This document shows, one piece after another, positions 44,969 through 58,040 of a stretch of 64,000 nt of DNA. Location: assembly GCA_013396995.1 (NCBI GenBank), contig VWZP01009167.1, forward strand, positions 587,693 to 651,692, given 5' to 3'. How positions within the stretch are numbered: position 1 is the stretch's first letter; every line of letters begins with the position of its first letter. The position numbers were made by a program, and so were the translations under genes. A model generated the notes under the pieces. The model saw only the letters and a program-made list of their open reading frames with translations, did not search any database and was not told where the DNA came from. Origin of the DNA: Dicaeum eximium (taxonomy: Eukaryota > Chordata > Aves > Passeriformes > Dicaeidae).

Positions 44969-47900
44969 CTGATGCAGTGAAGGGAGCAGGAACAAGAACA
45001 CGGACTTGGGCACAAGAGTCTCTGAAGACAGACTTTTGGGGACACCCCCAGCTGTCGCCATGCCAGTGCTGCCAGCAAGGAACCGTGTCCAGGAGGAGCA
45101 GTGGGACACTTCTGTCCCTGCTGGAGCCGAGGTCAGGGCAGGCAACGGGAGCTGGCAGTGCTGCCCAGCCTGGCAGGGCTCTCGCGGCCCCGACCTTTCT
45201 GGCTTTGAAAACAGGATGGGAACAAGACGCACTTTTGTTTTCAGTTTGGGAGCTGGAACGGGACCTTCAGGCTGTTCCTGGGATGTTACAGCCTCCAGGC
45301 TGTGGTGGGGGTGGGGACCACGCTCTGACACCCCGGGGCAACCTCCTTGCTCCTTTGCATCCTTCCCATTCTGTCCTTCGTCAGCAGATCCCAAAGCTGT
45401 CCCTGTCCTCTCCCACAGCCAGGCTGGCTGGGGAAGCTCCCCTGGGAGCACAAGCAGAGATGAGCAGCTCTCAGTCAGCCTTCAGCTGGCAACCCCCCTG
45501 GCTCTCACCACGGCTATGTGCTGGGGAGCCCAGGGAGGTCAGGGAGTTTGTGGTGCTGCTCCATGAAAAATGTGACTGTTGCCCTGGGTAGCCCAGGGCA
45601 CTGAACTAGAAAACCAGCATTTAAGGAATCCAGGTGCCTGCACCTTGTCTCACCTCTAAAACCCAGCTCATGGCCACCAAGGAGCTGCTGGCAGCGACCC
45701 TGAACTGTGCTGTGGGGACAAGGCTGGGGACAAGAGGGCAAGGAGCAGCTGGGGCTTGCAGCAAGGCCGGGCTTGTGCTCACAACATGGAGGAAAATGGG
45801 GTTGAATCCCACATCCTGCCACGAGCAGGGTTGGCTGGGCCTTACTCAGGGACCAGGGGGACGCTGAGTCACAGAAACCAGGGACAGTGTGACCCTGCAC
45901 CAAAATCAGGACTGACTTTGGGCAGTCTCTCCCTGCACAGGGCTGGCAGTGGTTCACTGATCAATATATCAGCCATGAGGAGGCAGGCAGCAGATGATAA
46001 GGGTATTTTCTTCCTCTGGTGTGGGAAGGAGGATTTCTAGAAGAAAAAGTGAATCACAACAACCCCTGATAGCAGGAGGGGATCTGGCACTTTGCTGTCA
46101 CCCACTGCCAGCCCAGGGACAACCTCAAGGACAAAAAACTCAGTCTCTCTGCTTCCTGGCCCTGCTCCTTATCAACCTCCCACACCCACAAATGGAGAAA
46201 TAATTTGCCTGGTTCCTGTGCAAAAGATTGTGAGAGGCCAGTGATGAGAAATCACACGGGCCCTGCCACGTTGGTGCACGTGCAGGTTCACAGAGGCTCC
46301 TGCAGCGTTTCCCGGCAGATCCTTGGATTGTGCCAGGAACTCCCAGGAACTCCCATGAGCCACTTTTGCTTGCCCTCCATGGTTTTCTGCCCCTTTTCTG
46401 TGCTGAGACCCCATCTGATCTCTTCACTGACAAATTCATATCACCTTTTTCAGTCTTGGGCTTCCTGTGGCAGTTGTCACAGCAGAGAAACAGGTTTGGT
46501 TTTTTTTAAAGAAAATCAAGATTCCCACGTAATTTCTGCTGTGGGAACCTCAGGAGTTTACTAGGAAAACGAAACCTGATCTCCACTGACTGTACCATGG
46601 AAAGCCAGAGTGAGGCTGTTTGTGTGTCCTGTGGTGTTTGGCCCAAAATCTCCCCAAATCTCCCCAAATCCTCCTGTTGTCTGAGCTAACCAAGGCTGAG
46701 TGAAAACAGGTCCCCACAGGCCAGGAGCTGCTATGGGGCTGGGAACATTGGGGTTTGTAAAGCACAGGGCTGGGAAGGAGGGTAGGGAAGGAGTGGGGAC
46801 ACCCCCCCAGCTCCATCCCTGTCCCCTTTGGCCATAGTCCCTCTGCAGGGCAGGAATATCCAGCATTTCCTTGAACCCCCAAACACAACATATTCCTGCC
46901 CTGTGTCCCCATTGCCCTGCTCAGCTCCTTTTCCTTGTGCTGACATGAGGATTCATGCAGAAGTCAGGGCAGGGACCGAATTCAGCAGGGAGTATCTGCC
47001 CTGCCAAGGCTTTGTGCCCCGAGTTGTCCCCGCACGGGTCCGGCTGGATCGGTGCCGCCCCGAGGAGCTGCAGTGCCAGCACCCCCTGCTCCAGGGTCTT
47101 GTTTGTGCCTCTGGGTGATATTGTCCCTGTGAAAAACATGATCCTTGTTTTTGCTGCCTCAGGGCTGAACCATTGCCCTCCCCAGGGATGGGTCCCTGAG
47201 TGCTGGCAGGGATTTAGAGCCTGCCACGATTTATGGTGGAGGTGGAGCTGGACGGAGTTGTCACAGCCAGCACCAAAGGAGCCCCAGCATTAATCCAGCA
47301 TGACCTTACCTAGCCATGCAGGACAAAGCTCTGAGGTCAGAGAAGTGTCCTCTGAGGACAGCAGTGGCATCCACAGGACAGGTGACAGTGTGCACGTGTT
47401 TAGTCACTCATTCCCTTTGTGGAAAAAAACACACATGAGAATTTAAAATGCAAATTTTTGCCTCTAGTTCAGAAGTTTGCTCATCTGCCACATCCAGGAG
47501 GGACATGGTAGGAGCTGGCACTGCCATGAGGTACATCAGGTGACCCAAAGACAAAGCAAGTCATGCAGAGTGGCAGCAGATGTGATGTTGGACTCAGGGA
47601 AGTCGCTCAGCAAGAGCACAAAGCAGAGGAGCTGTGGAAATACAGAGGTCCCAAGTAACTGGGATCAGGGACACCCCTGGCCCCCAGGCACCTCTTCTCC
47701 TTTCACCACTGTGCTACCCTGCAGGGAGGCAGGAAGGGTAGAGGCCAAAGCCAGCCCCAAGTGCCAGCCCCAAATCCCAACCACTTCTCATTCCTGGACT
47801 GTCACTGCTCCCTTCCCATCCAGCTCCTCGTTATCCACGCAGGGCTCTGCAGCCAGAGCACACACCTGCTCGCAGGGCTGCGACCCAGACAATTGAATAC

Positions 47901-50333
47901 ATTCAATACAAGCATCTTGTCTTCTGCAGAGTGTTGAAATCCAACCCTGGGTTCTCTCAGCCTGTCTCTGCCCTCCTCCTCCCCTCCTGGGTGAGAGGTC
48001 TGTGGTTACTCAGCTCTATTTGCTAACCAGGAATTTTTCCCCTCCAGCTGTTTCTTTATTTTCACTGCAAAGCGATGCAGAACCACCTTGAGCGAGAGGA
48101 GGTGAAAGCCCAGCTCTGATGCCTGCGCCAGTTCAGACCAGCAAGGAGCTGGGCATTCTCCTGGGAGGTGGGATCAACATGAAGGGACATGGAGAGGTCC
48201 CTGCAGTGGGATCAGGTGTGCAGATTTGGGGTCTGCCATTAGCTGGGGGACACTGAAGTGGTGGGACGTGTGGGGTCACAGCGAAGCCAGCGCTGTCTGG
48301 GGGACTGCTGGGGATCCCTTTCCTCTGGGGACCCCAGGTGGGTTCTGGGGCTATCAGGATGGAGCTGTCCCCCTTCTAAACCTGGGACAGCATCACCAGC
48401 ATCCCTCCTTGGACAGTTTGAGACAGTGGCTGGCCTTCTAGACAAAGAGCCTTTGGTGCTGAAATGCTTCTTGAGCAGCTCCATACCAGACTGACAACCA
48501 GCCCATGCTCTTCCAGCTGGGTTGCCACTACCCAGTGAGTTATTACAGGAGGAAAAAGAGGATTTAGCCTTAGTTTATCCTTGCTCCAAAAAGCTGGGTG
48601 TCTCTCCCCCAGCCTTGAGCATGGATCTGAGGCTATGAGACCCTCACCCTACTCCCTCCATGGCCCCCCTGCATCCCTCACTGCTAGCCAGGACCTGTTC
48701 CTGCAAGGTCCCACTGCCAACCCAGCGTGTGTGAGCTCATGGGAACCCCCTGCACAATGCAAGCATCTTCCAACACAGTCCCCGCTCACCAGAGTTTGGG
48801 CAGAGCCTGGATCATCCCCATTTTGGGTCCTCCCCAGGTGCCCAGGTTGGCCTTGCTGCCCAGCCTGGCTGGGCAAGGGAATGGCAGAGAGTTCCAGCAC
48901 ACCAGGGCTGTGCCAGCCCCATCCCAGCCACCGGTTCTGGGAAATGAGAGCCCGCAGGACTGTACTGGCAGGAGTGATACCCGATCCCTGTGGGTGATAA
49001 CAGCCTTCCACAGCTCTTAGCCAGGCTCTCTGGGAGAGGTGAAGCAGTTCAGCCTCTCACAGCCTTAAGGACAGGAAAGACAGGTACAAACAGCTAAAAA
49101 TTAGTCTGGGGAGAGGCAGGGCCGTGCTGTGGCAAGCCCTGCTGTGTTCACAGTGGGTATCAAAGCCGGTGTCGCACCCCAGGAGAGCCTTTCTGGTGCC
49201 ACATACCCCCCACTAACACTTCCAACTCCTGTGCTCATTTTCACCCAAATTACACTGCAGGTAGGAGTCAAAAGGCAATTTCTATGCACATCAGGGGAAT
49301 TGCTGATGGAGGATAGAGAGGAGAGGCAGCTCCTGCTGAGAAAAACGCTGCAGCGTGAGCCCAGCCCTCTACCAGCCACCGGAGCAGCCTCCCGGAGGCC
49401 AAACTTCCTGGGAAATTTGCCTTCCTTGGGCTGGCCACTCACGGTGTGGCTGGGTTTGTTTTGTTCTGGGCTTGAGATACCGGTGGGATGAAAAAAAAAG
49501 CTTTGTTAAGTGTTGAATTAAAAGGATGATGCAAAAGCTGCAGGGTGCTTTGGCTGGGAAACGTGAGCGGCTCGCAGTCGGCCCCGACGGGGCTCAGGCT
49601 GTTTGGAGAACGTGGGGTTTCTGCGATTAGGCTGCTCATATGACTCAATATATAACCACCAGTTACACACTAGATTTAATCTTGGGTCAAAAGTCATGGA
49701 TAATTCAAACCGTGCAGAAAATGTTGATCGCCTGCTCGCCGGAGCTGTTGTTCTCTGCAATTCTTTGTTTGGGCTAAACAACCTCTGCAAAGCGAATGCA
49801 GCCTGGCTCAGGGCAAAAATGGAGCCTGTTCTGGCTGGAGTAATCTCTGTTCTCACTCCAGGAGCTGTCTGCTCTGCCTGCATTCCACATCCAACTTTCT
49901 GATTCGCATTTCATCTCATGCATTTGCTGTGGGGGAAAAATAAGGATGATTCACGCCCTAAACTTGCCCTTGGAAGCCTCTCATCAGTCCTCAGCCAAGT
50001 CATCTCACTGTTTGGGCAGTGAGGGTGCCTTCCTCACCCTGAGGGAGGAGGGTTGGCAATGCTGCCTGCCATGTCCCTGTAGCGAGTTGGATACCTGGCT
50101 CCCTGCATTCTGTATTTCATTTGGTTCCTCTCAGGTGCTGCCCCAGTTTCTTATTTTGGGCACTTTCGTTCCTGGCCAAGTCACAAAAAACACTCTGGTA
50201 TCTGAAAGATGCCAGTGGGGATGGTCAGGAATGTTCTGCCTGGTCAAGTTTAGTGAGCAAAGGATTCCCAAGCAGGGTCTTGGAAACATGGATCAGGTCA
50301 AAGATCTGTGCTGGGGTGGTGAGGGACTGGAAC
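44969..50333. other. Intergenic spacer, middle part
   Basis: No gene was recognised. Contains a three-copy CTCCCCAAAT repeat at 46648-46672 and an AT-rich non-repetitive block at 49480-49900. Confidence 0.6.
46648..46672. repeat. CTCCCCAAAT triplicate
   Basis: Three near-perfect tandem decamers, the last shortened to CCTCC. Confidence 0.8.
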
Positions 50334-50496
50334 TGGAACAGCCCAGAGAAGCTGTGGCTGCCTCATGCCTTGGAGTGTCCCAGACTAGGTTGGACAGGGC
50401 TTGGAGCAACCTGGGGTAGTGGAAGGTGCCCCTGCCCATGGAAGGGGACTAGAACCCCATGACCTTTAAGGTCCCTTCCATTCCATGATCTTCAGC
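50334..50496 (+). mobile_element. CR1 LINE 3' end
   Basis: CCCAGAGAAGCTGTGGCTGC, AGGTTGGACAGGGCTTGGAG, CAACCTGGGGTAGTGGAAGG and TTTAAGGTCCCTTCCATTCC are the last 160 bases of CR1. Confidence 0.92.
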
Positions 50497-53400
50497 TCTG
50501 AGGTTTGAGTGTTTCTGTGGGGACTCGATGCACCCGTGAGCAGATGCTTGTCCTTTCCCTGCTTTCCACAGGCAGCATCCCTGATTTCTGGTGAGTTGCT
50601 TCTCTGTGAAGCTAAAAGCTTCACTGGACAGGAAAGGGAGAAGCCATCCTTCAGCTTTGCAGAACACTGTCTTGCAGGGTGGTTATTTGTAGGGGATGCA
50701 GCGTCCCTTCTGCCAGCAGACGTCACCGCTCGGTTGCTGCACAGGGACAAGGGCCTGTCGTGGAGCATGGCTGAGCTCATCCATCACTGAACTCCTCTGC
50801 TCCTCAGTCTCCTCTCAGGTCATTAGGAAGGATGAGTGATCCCTCCCTTCCCCTACAAAACCCTTTGCCACGCAGTGACAGAGAAGGATGCAAAGAGCCC
50901 CTAACAGCACAGAAAAGCTTTTCCCTGTGGGAACATGGAGGAGGCAGAGAAGAAACATCCAGTCCATTTTGCAATCAGGAGGGGGCACTGAAACAACCCC
51001 CTCACCCAGGGGTGGGCAGGATGATACCAAACCCCATCTCAGGGCAGAACCTCCTCCTGCCCTCACCTCGGTGCCGGTGCTGTGGGTACAGCCAGAGGGT
51101 TTCACTGGCAAACCAGGGATCTGAGCCTGGGGTAGAGCCAACCTGAGAAGGCTGACTCCTCTTCCCATACATCTGCACAGGAAAGAGGCAAAGCCTTGGG
51201 GGACGAGGAGAGAAAGCACTGGAACAGGCATAAACAGCTTAGCAATAATACTAATGATAGCAGTTAGCACGTCGGCAGCGGTTTGCAGCGCAGAGCACTG
51301 TACAAACATTAATTAGTGCAGGCAGACAATTCAGTGATATGGTTCCCATTTTGCCAACTACGATGAGCACAGAACCGACCATCTGCTTAAATCCTCTTTA
51401 ATTTAATCCTGGGGCCTTCATAGGAAAATCCTGAGCCTGTTTCAGCCTCGGATGAAACCGCGTGGGAGTGGATGGACCCTTCAAACTCGCCTGGATCCCA
51501 CCAAGGGTTGTTTGAAGGGTGTTGGTGGGCTGAGCCTGGAGGTGGAAAACACACAGCAGCTGTTTTCTGTGTCAATAAATACACGTGGTGTAGCCACAGC
51601 CAGAGCACTGGTGGTTTTCCTTTAGACACATGTTGCTGGAGTCTTTGGGGTTTCCCACTTGGAGAGGTAAATTTGGTTTGGACTATTCTCATCCTTTGCT
51701 GCCCTACCTGTGGTAGTTTTTATGACCTGTTGGGACAGCTGGTTCATTAATAAAAATTAAAGCAGATGTCGAGAATGTCTGGGATGAGTCAGGTGGGTTA
51801 AAGGTGTAATTGGGGTTTGGCCCTTTGGGGTGTCTGTCCTGGCTCCAGGGACACGTGTGGCTGAGACTGCAGGCACTGGACACCAGGATAAGCTCAAATT
51901 GCTGAAATTGGGGTATGCAGGGCTTTTTTTCTTTAAGGATACTGCTTTGTACTGCACAGCAAGCACAGACTGCAGCAGGGCTTGGCCAATGATGGGGGTC
52001 AGCACTTGGGGGCTTGGTTGAAGCCCATCACGAGCCAGACACAGGAACAGCACCCCAAAAATTCCTGGGGGAAATGCAAATATTGCAGGGGGGTGAGCTG
52101 GGAGGGCGAACAGCTGCAAGCAGAGCTGTGATCACACCTCAGCACAGCAGGGCAGTGGTGCTGGGGGTGCAGCCATGCCTGGGGCTTTCTGCAGCCCTCC
52201 CTTGCTCCACAGATAATCCCTAGGCAGGAAAAGAGGCAGATGGAACCACAGGGGATGGGAAAGGCCAATGCTCCCACAAGGAGATCCCCTTCTCCTTCAG
52301 CAGCAGGAAAACATGTTTGCCTACTCTTAAGCTAATATTGAAACCACTGAGCTTTCCCAAACACTGTGTCTGAATTTCCCACTGCACGTGAACTCATCAG
52401 TCCTAACACATGGAAGAACGTGCTCAGCTACAGCACAGCCTGGTTTTCCTAGGCTGATTTGTCAGGATTAGTGGCTTTTTTTTTTTTTTTCACTAGGTAT
52501 AGATCTAAAAGTCTATAATGGTGGAATTTTCCCTCTTCTCTGGGCAGATGGGTCCTAACACAGAGTCAAGAAGGGTTTGCAAAGAATTTTATTTTTTCTT
52601 TTGACAAAAGAGCTCCTGAATCACTTTGTCCCTGACTGAGCACACCTCATATTTCATCTAAATCCTGCACTGAGCTGAGCTGGACCTGCAGCTACATGGC
52701 AATTATGCAGATGCAGAAATGCTTGGCTAAATCAGGGCTTTCCTCCTCTCACCATCTCCCAGAGCCTTCTCAAATTATCCCCCAGCCCAGCCATGTTTTA
52801 AGTCCAGGATGGTGCAAATGATGCAGATAATGCTGATTTCAGCAAGATCCTCCAAGCTTGGGCTCTGTCTCAGTTTTATCTTGTGAATGGCATCCCCAGG
52901 CAGCTCCTGCATCCCATCCCCACACCAGGTTGCCTTGTTAAGTGTCTGATTTTAATTTCTTTCAATCAGGAGCTGGGCCCGAGCAATTCCGTAGTAACGA
53001 GCAATTCATCCAGGGGGAGAGAGTGGATCTAGGTTAATTGGTCTGACAACTGAACCCAAGCCTTTCCAGTTTTGCCCAGTTTTCCTTATTTTTCTCTCCT
53101 TCTGCAGCACAATCTCTGCAAAGCTCTCAGCCCTGTTAATTAAGGAGGTAACTTCACCCCAAGGGCTGTTTTGTTCTCCTCTCCCACCTTCAAACGCAAG
53201 AATAAAAAAAGCAGCGAGAATTAGCCAGTTTGGGATGAAAGAACCACCTGGGAGCAGGACAGAGCCGGCTGGCTCTGACAGGAGTCAGGCTCTGTGGAGC
53301 TGCTGCTGTTCTCCTGAGCTTTGGGGAAACAGTGCTGCATGGGGAGAGCAGGTGCTGGGCCAGAAACACTCCCCCAGGCACGTTTGACATGTTCCACAAG

Positions 53401-54448
53401 CACACTGCAAAGCAGGACAGGGTGGAAAACTGCAGGGTCCTTAGGGCTGGGTGGGTTCTGGGTCATGGCCGGGGCTGCAGCGCTGCAAATTTGGGGGGAC
53501 GGGTGAAGGAGGGTTTGTGGCTTCTTGGGAACACACAGCCCTAAAGGTCTGAACCCCTTTTTGCTACAAAACACTGTCAAAAGCCCCGTCCATGGAAGAC
53601 TCTGCCCTGTGGCCACACCAGGAGGAGTAGAAATGAAGCTTTGCCCTTTTTTTGTGGACTCTTTGTGGTCTCTTTTTATGAATTCCCATTACAAAGCAGG
53701 GCTCTGCCCATGCTGGGACACTCAGCTCCCTATTTTCCTGTATCCCTTAGGTGTGGGCAGTCCCAACCCCACTATACAGGAAGGAGCTAGAACATATCCT
53801 GTGCCTCCATTTTCATAATCTGAACGTTTGTGGGTAACCAGAGATCAGTTTTGGAGTGAGGAGATGCCAGTGATGTTGACAGTCAGACAAGTAATTCCTG
53901 CAGAGAATAAACTGGCCCTAGGGCAGGGAATCAGTCCCAAAGCATCCCCTGTGCTCTGAGGGTGGCTGAGACTGCCACTGGCACCAGTGCCTGTCCCCAG
54001 GAGCCACCCAGGAGCACTTTCCCTGGGATAAAAAAGGACGTGCACAAGATGTATGAGCAGGAAGCACAGCTGTGAGACCGCTCTGCTAGACTGTAAGAGG
54101 AAAATCTGTTTTAAAAGAGGCACCCAAGGCAGGACTTTGCTTTTCCAGAGGCTGTGAGAGCCAGAGGGTCTGGGACTGAGAGCAAAGAAAATGCTGGCAA
54201 GAGGAGGGGTGGTAACACCTTGAAAGCTTCAGAGATTGTTCCTTGGGGCTCATGGAATGGCTGGATGTGACTGGGAGGGGAAGGAAGCAGGGCTGGGGCA
54301 TTGAGCCAAGGGATTCCCAGCTGGTGCCCAGCCAAAAGCCTCGTGCAGGTGGGCACAGAAAGGGGATCCCAGTCCCACCGAGATGGGGAGCTGGCTGAGA
54401 GCTGGGACTGGCTGCTGCCCACCCCTGGATGGTGCCTTCAGCAGTGAT
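50497..54448. other. Intergenic spacer between CR1 copies
   Basis: No gene was recognised. Apart from the SINE-like stretch it holds a poly(T) run near 52476-52490. An AT-rich block at 52290-53210 has few long open frames. Confidence 0.6.
51240..51370 (+). repeat. Ancient MIR-like SINE stretch
   Basis: AATAATACTAATGATAGCAG, GCAGAGCACTGTACAAACAT, TAATTAGTGCAGGCAGA and CCCATTTTGCCAACTA resemble the core and tail of amniote MIR-like SINEs (AAGCACTTTACAAACATTAA, CCCATTTTACAGATG). Confidence 0.55.
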
Positions 54449-54510
54449 ATCACAAAATGGTCTGGGTTGGAACCTTAAAGACCATCCAGTTCCAGCCCTG
54501 GTGACAGCAC
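54449..54510 (-). mobile_element. Short CR1 3' end, reverse orientation
   Basis: ATCACAAAATGGTCTGGGTT followed by CCTTAAAGACCATCCAGTTC is the reverse complement of the CR1 terminus. Confidence 0.8.
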
Positions 54511-56234
54511 TGAGCCTTGCCTGGGTGCCACCAGTGCAGTGTTCAGGTGCTTTGCAGCACCAAGCCCCTGCCTTTCCCATCCCTTCTTTTGGGAGTCTCC
54601 CTGAGCCCTCTGGTTTTTGAAGCCGTGCCCAGGAGCTGTTGGGTGACCCACCAGGGGGATGTGAAGGCAGCACAGGAGCTGTCCAGCTGAGGCTCCCACT
54701 AGGATGGCACAAAGGAAAAATGCCACGGGCACACAGGGGCTCACAGGCTTCATTATAGCTCCATAAACCCTCAAGTGCTCTCACCCAGTACCTGAGCTAC
54801 AGCCCTTCAGTAACTGCTGTTCTTCTCCCTCCCCTGGATCTCAGGGAAACAGACCCAGCTCCAGCCCTGGTTACCTGGAGATGCTGAAAGCAGGGCATGG
54901 AGTATTGGACCCAGACATAGCCAGGGCAAGCTCACCCCAAATCTGGCAAGTTAGAGTTTAAGATAGCATGTGTTCAGGGTGAGTCAGTTCTGGAAGAGGA
55001 GCGGCACCGTTTCTCCAGGGTGCCTTCTCCATCCCAGGATCATTGCTGGACCCACCAGCTGAGGAGGACTGGAGAGGTGAGGGATAGGGATGAGCTCAGG
55101 GTGGTGTGGGGTGTGCAAGCTCAGCTCCACTGCTCCCTGCCCATGGTGTGGCCTGACACCATGCCCTCCCCTCTGACGAGTGTTTACAGAGCTGGACAGG
55201 ATCCCTGGAGCCCTTGTGTCCACGTCCCTCTGGCTGCAGCGTTCTGTGGTCAGACCCTTCCCCCAGCTGCATCCATGAGCTGGGGACCTCCAGGAAAAAG
55301 CCACGAGCTGGGAACCTCCAGGAACAACGCACTGGAGGGATGTTGCTGGCAGGTTTGGTGGTTGGAGGGAGCAGCAGGCGAGGTGGCCTCGTGCTCGGGA
55401 TTGCTGGTCCCGGCGGTGCCCCGAGTGCAGCGTCAGCTGGATTTTGGCAGCTCTGAGCCCTGGCCCCTCACTGCCCACAGGGCTGGCCCCAGGGAGAAGG
55501 TGGCAGGCTCACGTCTGAATACAACATGTTCCCCAAGCATGTTTGTTAACATAGTCACAAATAAACATTTTGCAAGATTCTTGCCAGGAGGATAGGCTTA
55601 ATGTGTGTGGAGCCTTGAAGGACAGGAGAAAACCAGGGCAGCCTATCATGTGGGCTCTGGTCTGGCCTCCCAAACACTGCTGGGGCAAGGAAAGTTGATT
55701 TCTCTCTGGGGAGTGCATTACTCAAGTCCCTGTGCACAAATTCAGAAGTAAAACCCATTAATCCAACCAGGAGGGAAATAATATTGTGCTGGGGGAGAAT
55801 GGAAGGGTGAGCAAAACCCACCAGGAACCCTGGTCCCCCTGTCCTCCCCACTGGCAGATCTGCTCCCACTCTGCTCCCCAAAACAGGCTCTGGCTTCAGA
55901 GTGAGCAGAAGGAAAAGGCAAAATCATGTTCCAGCTCCTTAGGGGATTTCAGGCTTTCAGGGGCAAGATGAGCAATCTCAGCCCTGGGAGAACTGTGGGG
56001 GGAACAGGGGCAGAGCTGAGCAGGGGAAGGAGGGATGCCCTGGGCCGTCAGGGGCCTTCAGCCTGTGATTTTTCCAGGGATATTTTCTATGTGGACCCTA
56101 TAAGTGCCTAGTTCATCTTCTAACCCACAAGTCATTAATGTTTTTGCCCATCCCATTCTCTGCCCCATCCAGCTGGAGAGAGAGAAGTGGGTGGGAGGAG
56201 GCTCAGCAGCTGGTGGAGGCCACCCCAGCACATT
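54511..56234. other. Intergenic spacer
   Basis: No gene or repeat was recognised. Confidence 0.55.
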
Positions 56235-56338
56235 TCCCCATCCCTGTTGAAGGTGTCCCTGCCCATGGCAATGGGTTGCAATGAGATGGTTTTTAAGACC
56301 CCTTCCAGCCCAAACCATTCCATGATTCTCTGATTTTC
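56235..56338 (+). mobile_element. Short CR1 3' end
   Basis: GAAGGTGTCCCTGCCCATGG, then TTTTTAAGACCCCTTCCAGC and CCAAACCATTCCATGATTCT, match the CR1 end. Confidence 0.88.
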
Positions 56339-58040
56339 CCCTCGGTGCATCTCCGGCTCCCGGCAATCTGAGCCTGCGGGCTGCGGTGCCCGGTACCGGA
56401 GCCTGGGCTGGGATAACCGGGAGGGCTGAGGGCTGCAGGGAGGGCTGGCACACGGTGCTGAGCTCGGGCTGGCAGCAGCGCGCTCCCACACGCGATCTCA
56501 CAGTCCCCTCTAGTGGATATTCCTCTTCCATCCCCATCCCATCCACGTGGATGTCCTGCCCACGCTGCCTTGGCACCGCCGGGCTCCAAATCCTGGCCCC
56601 AGCAGCGACCCTGGGACACGATCCTGCTCCTCTCCTGAAACCGGGCACGGTGGCAGGAGCAAAGCCCCATCCAGCTGCCTCCAGCTGCTCCATCGCTTCC
56701 TCCCTCCTTCCCCTCCTGCGTATTTCCTGACTCATCCTCCCTGCAGCTCCCCTGCCCTGGCTGTGTCCCACACCTCCCGCTGCCCTTGCGTCAGGGCTGG
56801 CCCCGGCTGGCCCCTGCATTCCTGGGATTTCACACTGCTCGGAGGGATTTGGGCAATGGCCAACGTGAGCACGAGTTAATGAGCACCCGTGGCGCTGCTT
56901 CCGAGGGCCCGGGGCAAGCATCACTCACTCCAGCCCTGCCAGGACCTTCCACCCTGGTCCAGCTGGGACTGGGGAGGAGGGGGATGCTTCCAGGTGGGAA
57001 TCCCCTGAGGGGGGTGGGTGTTTGCACATTTGTCCAGCAGCTCCTGCCCATGGGAAAGGTGCAAAGGCTCCCACCAGCACCCTGTGCCCTGTGTACCATC
57101 TCCTTACCCCTCCTCTCTGCCTGCTTAGGAAACTGCTTATCACCTGGAATAAATGTGATATCTGTAACTTGAGGCTTTTCAAGGGAAAAAAAGCCACGTA
57201 GGAGAGTGTGGAAGAACAGACAGAGCTGCAGACCAGGAATTCATCATGCTCCATCAGGATGCAGTCCCTACAACTTGCCCCATCTTCTACTGGGAACGGG
57301 ACCCTGGTCCCAGTGCCACCATCCAGCAGCCCCAGCTCAGGGCAGAGCTGATGTCAAACCCTCTGCCTCCATCCCTGGTGTCCCCTCTGGGGAGCTGGGC
57401 CCTCCAGTGCAGGGTGAGGGCAGTGGGGATGGAGGAGGAGCTGTGGCCCTACACTTGCTGCCAGGAAGCCCCAAAAAGCAGCTGGAAGGGCAGAGATGCT
57501 TGTTGCTGAACCAGCCCTGGAACAGCTCTATGGGCCCCACAGCAGCATCCTGGGGAGGTTACACCCAGGTCAGGCAGTGCTGTTTGAGCTGGCAGCTGAA
57601 TCACCTTGTCCCCGTGCTGGCCAGGAGTCCCTTGGTGTCCCAGCTCCAGGACTACACCCCCAGCTCACAGATGTGACCCTGGTAACACCTTGTGTCCCGT
57701 CCTGGAGCCTCACCAGTACAAGGAGCACACAATCAGGTTCTGTCCTGTGATTCTGATTTTGCCAGCCCTGCTGGGATGGTCCCAGAGTCCTCCCTCCCTG
57801 GCTCTGGTCCCGTGTGTCCAGCTGGGCTCTGGCACTGCTCACAGCGTGCAGGCTCTGGTCATGCACAGGGACTCTCATGGCACAGCCCCACAGTGGGCAG
57901 GGGAGACCACAGACACCTCACAGCCTGGGTGTGTGGGTGTGGAGCAGCCAGCAGAGATGGGTAAGGCATAAAATCCCAGGGAGAGCCAGCCCATGACAGT
58001 CCCATTCCCTTTTATAGCATCTGCTCCGTGGCCTGACAGG
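56339..58040. other. Intergenic spacer before the NT5M 3' end
   Basis: No gene was recognised. A small CpG-rich patch lies at 56340-56640; the 288-codon minus-strand frame that overlaps it has no recognisable domain and crosses the CR1 end. Confidence 0.55.

Noticed and set aside
56058..56924. 288-codon open frame on minus
   Set aside because: It crosses a CR1 3' end, has low-complexity composition and no recognised domain or splice context.
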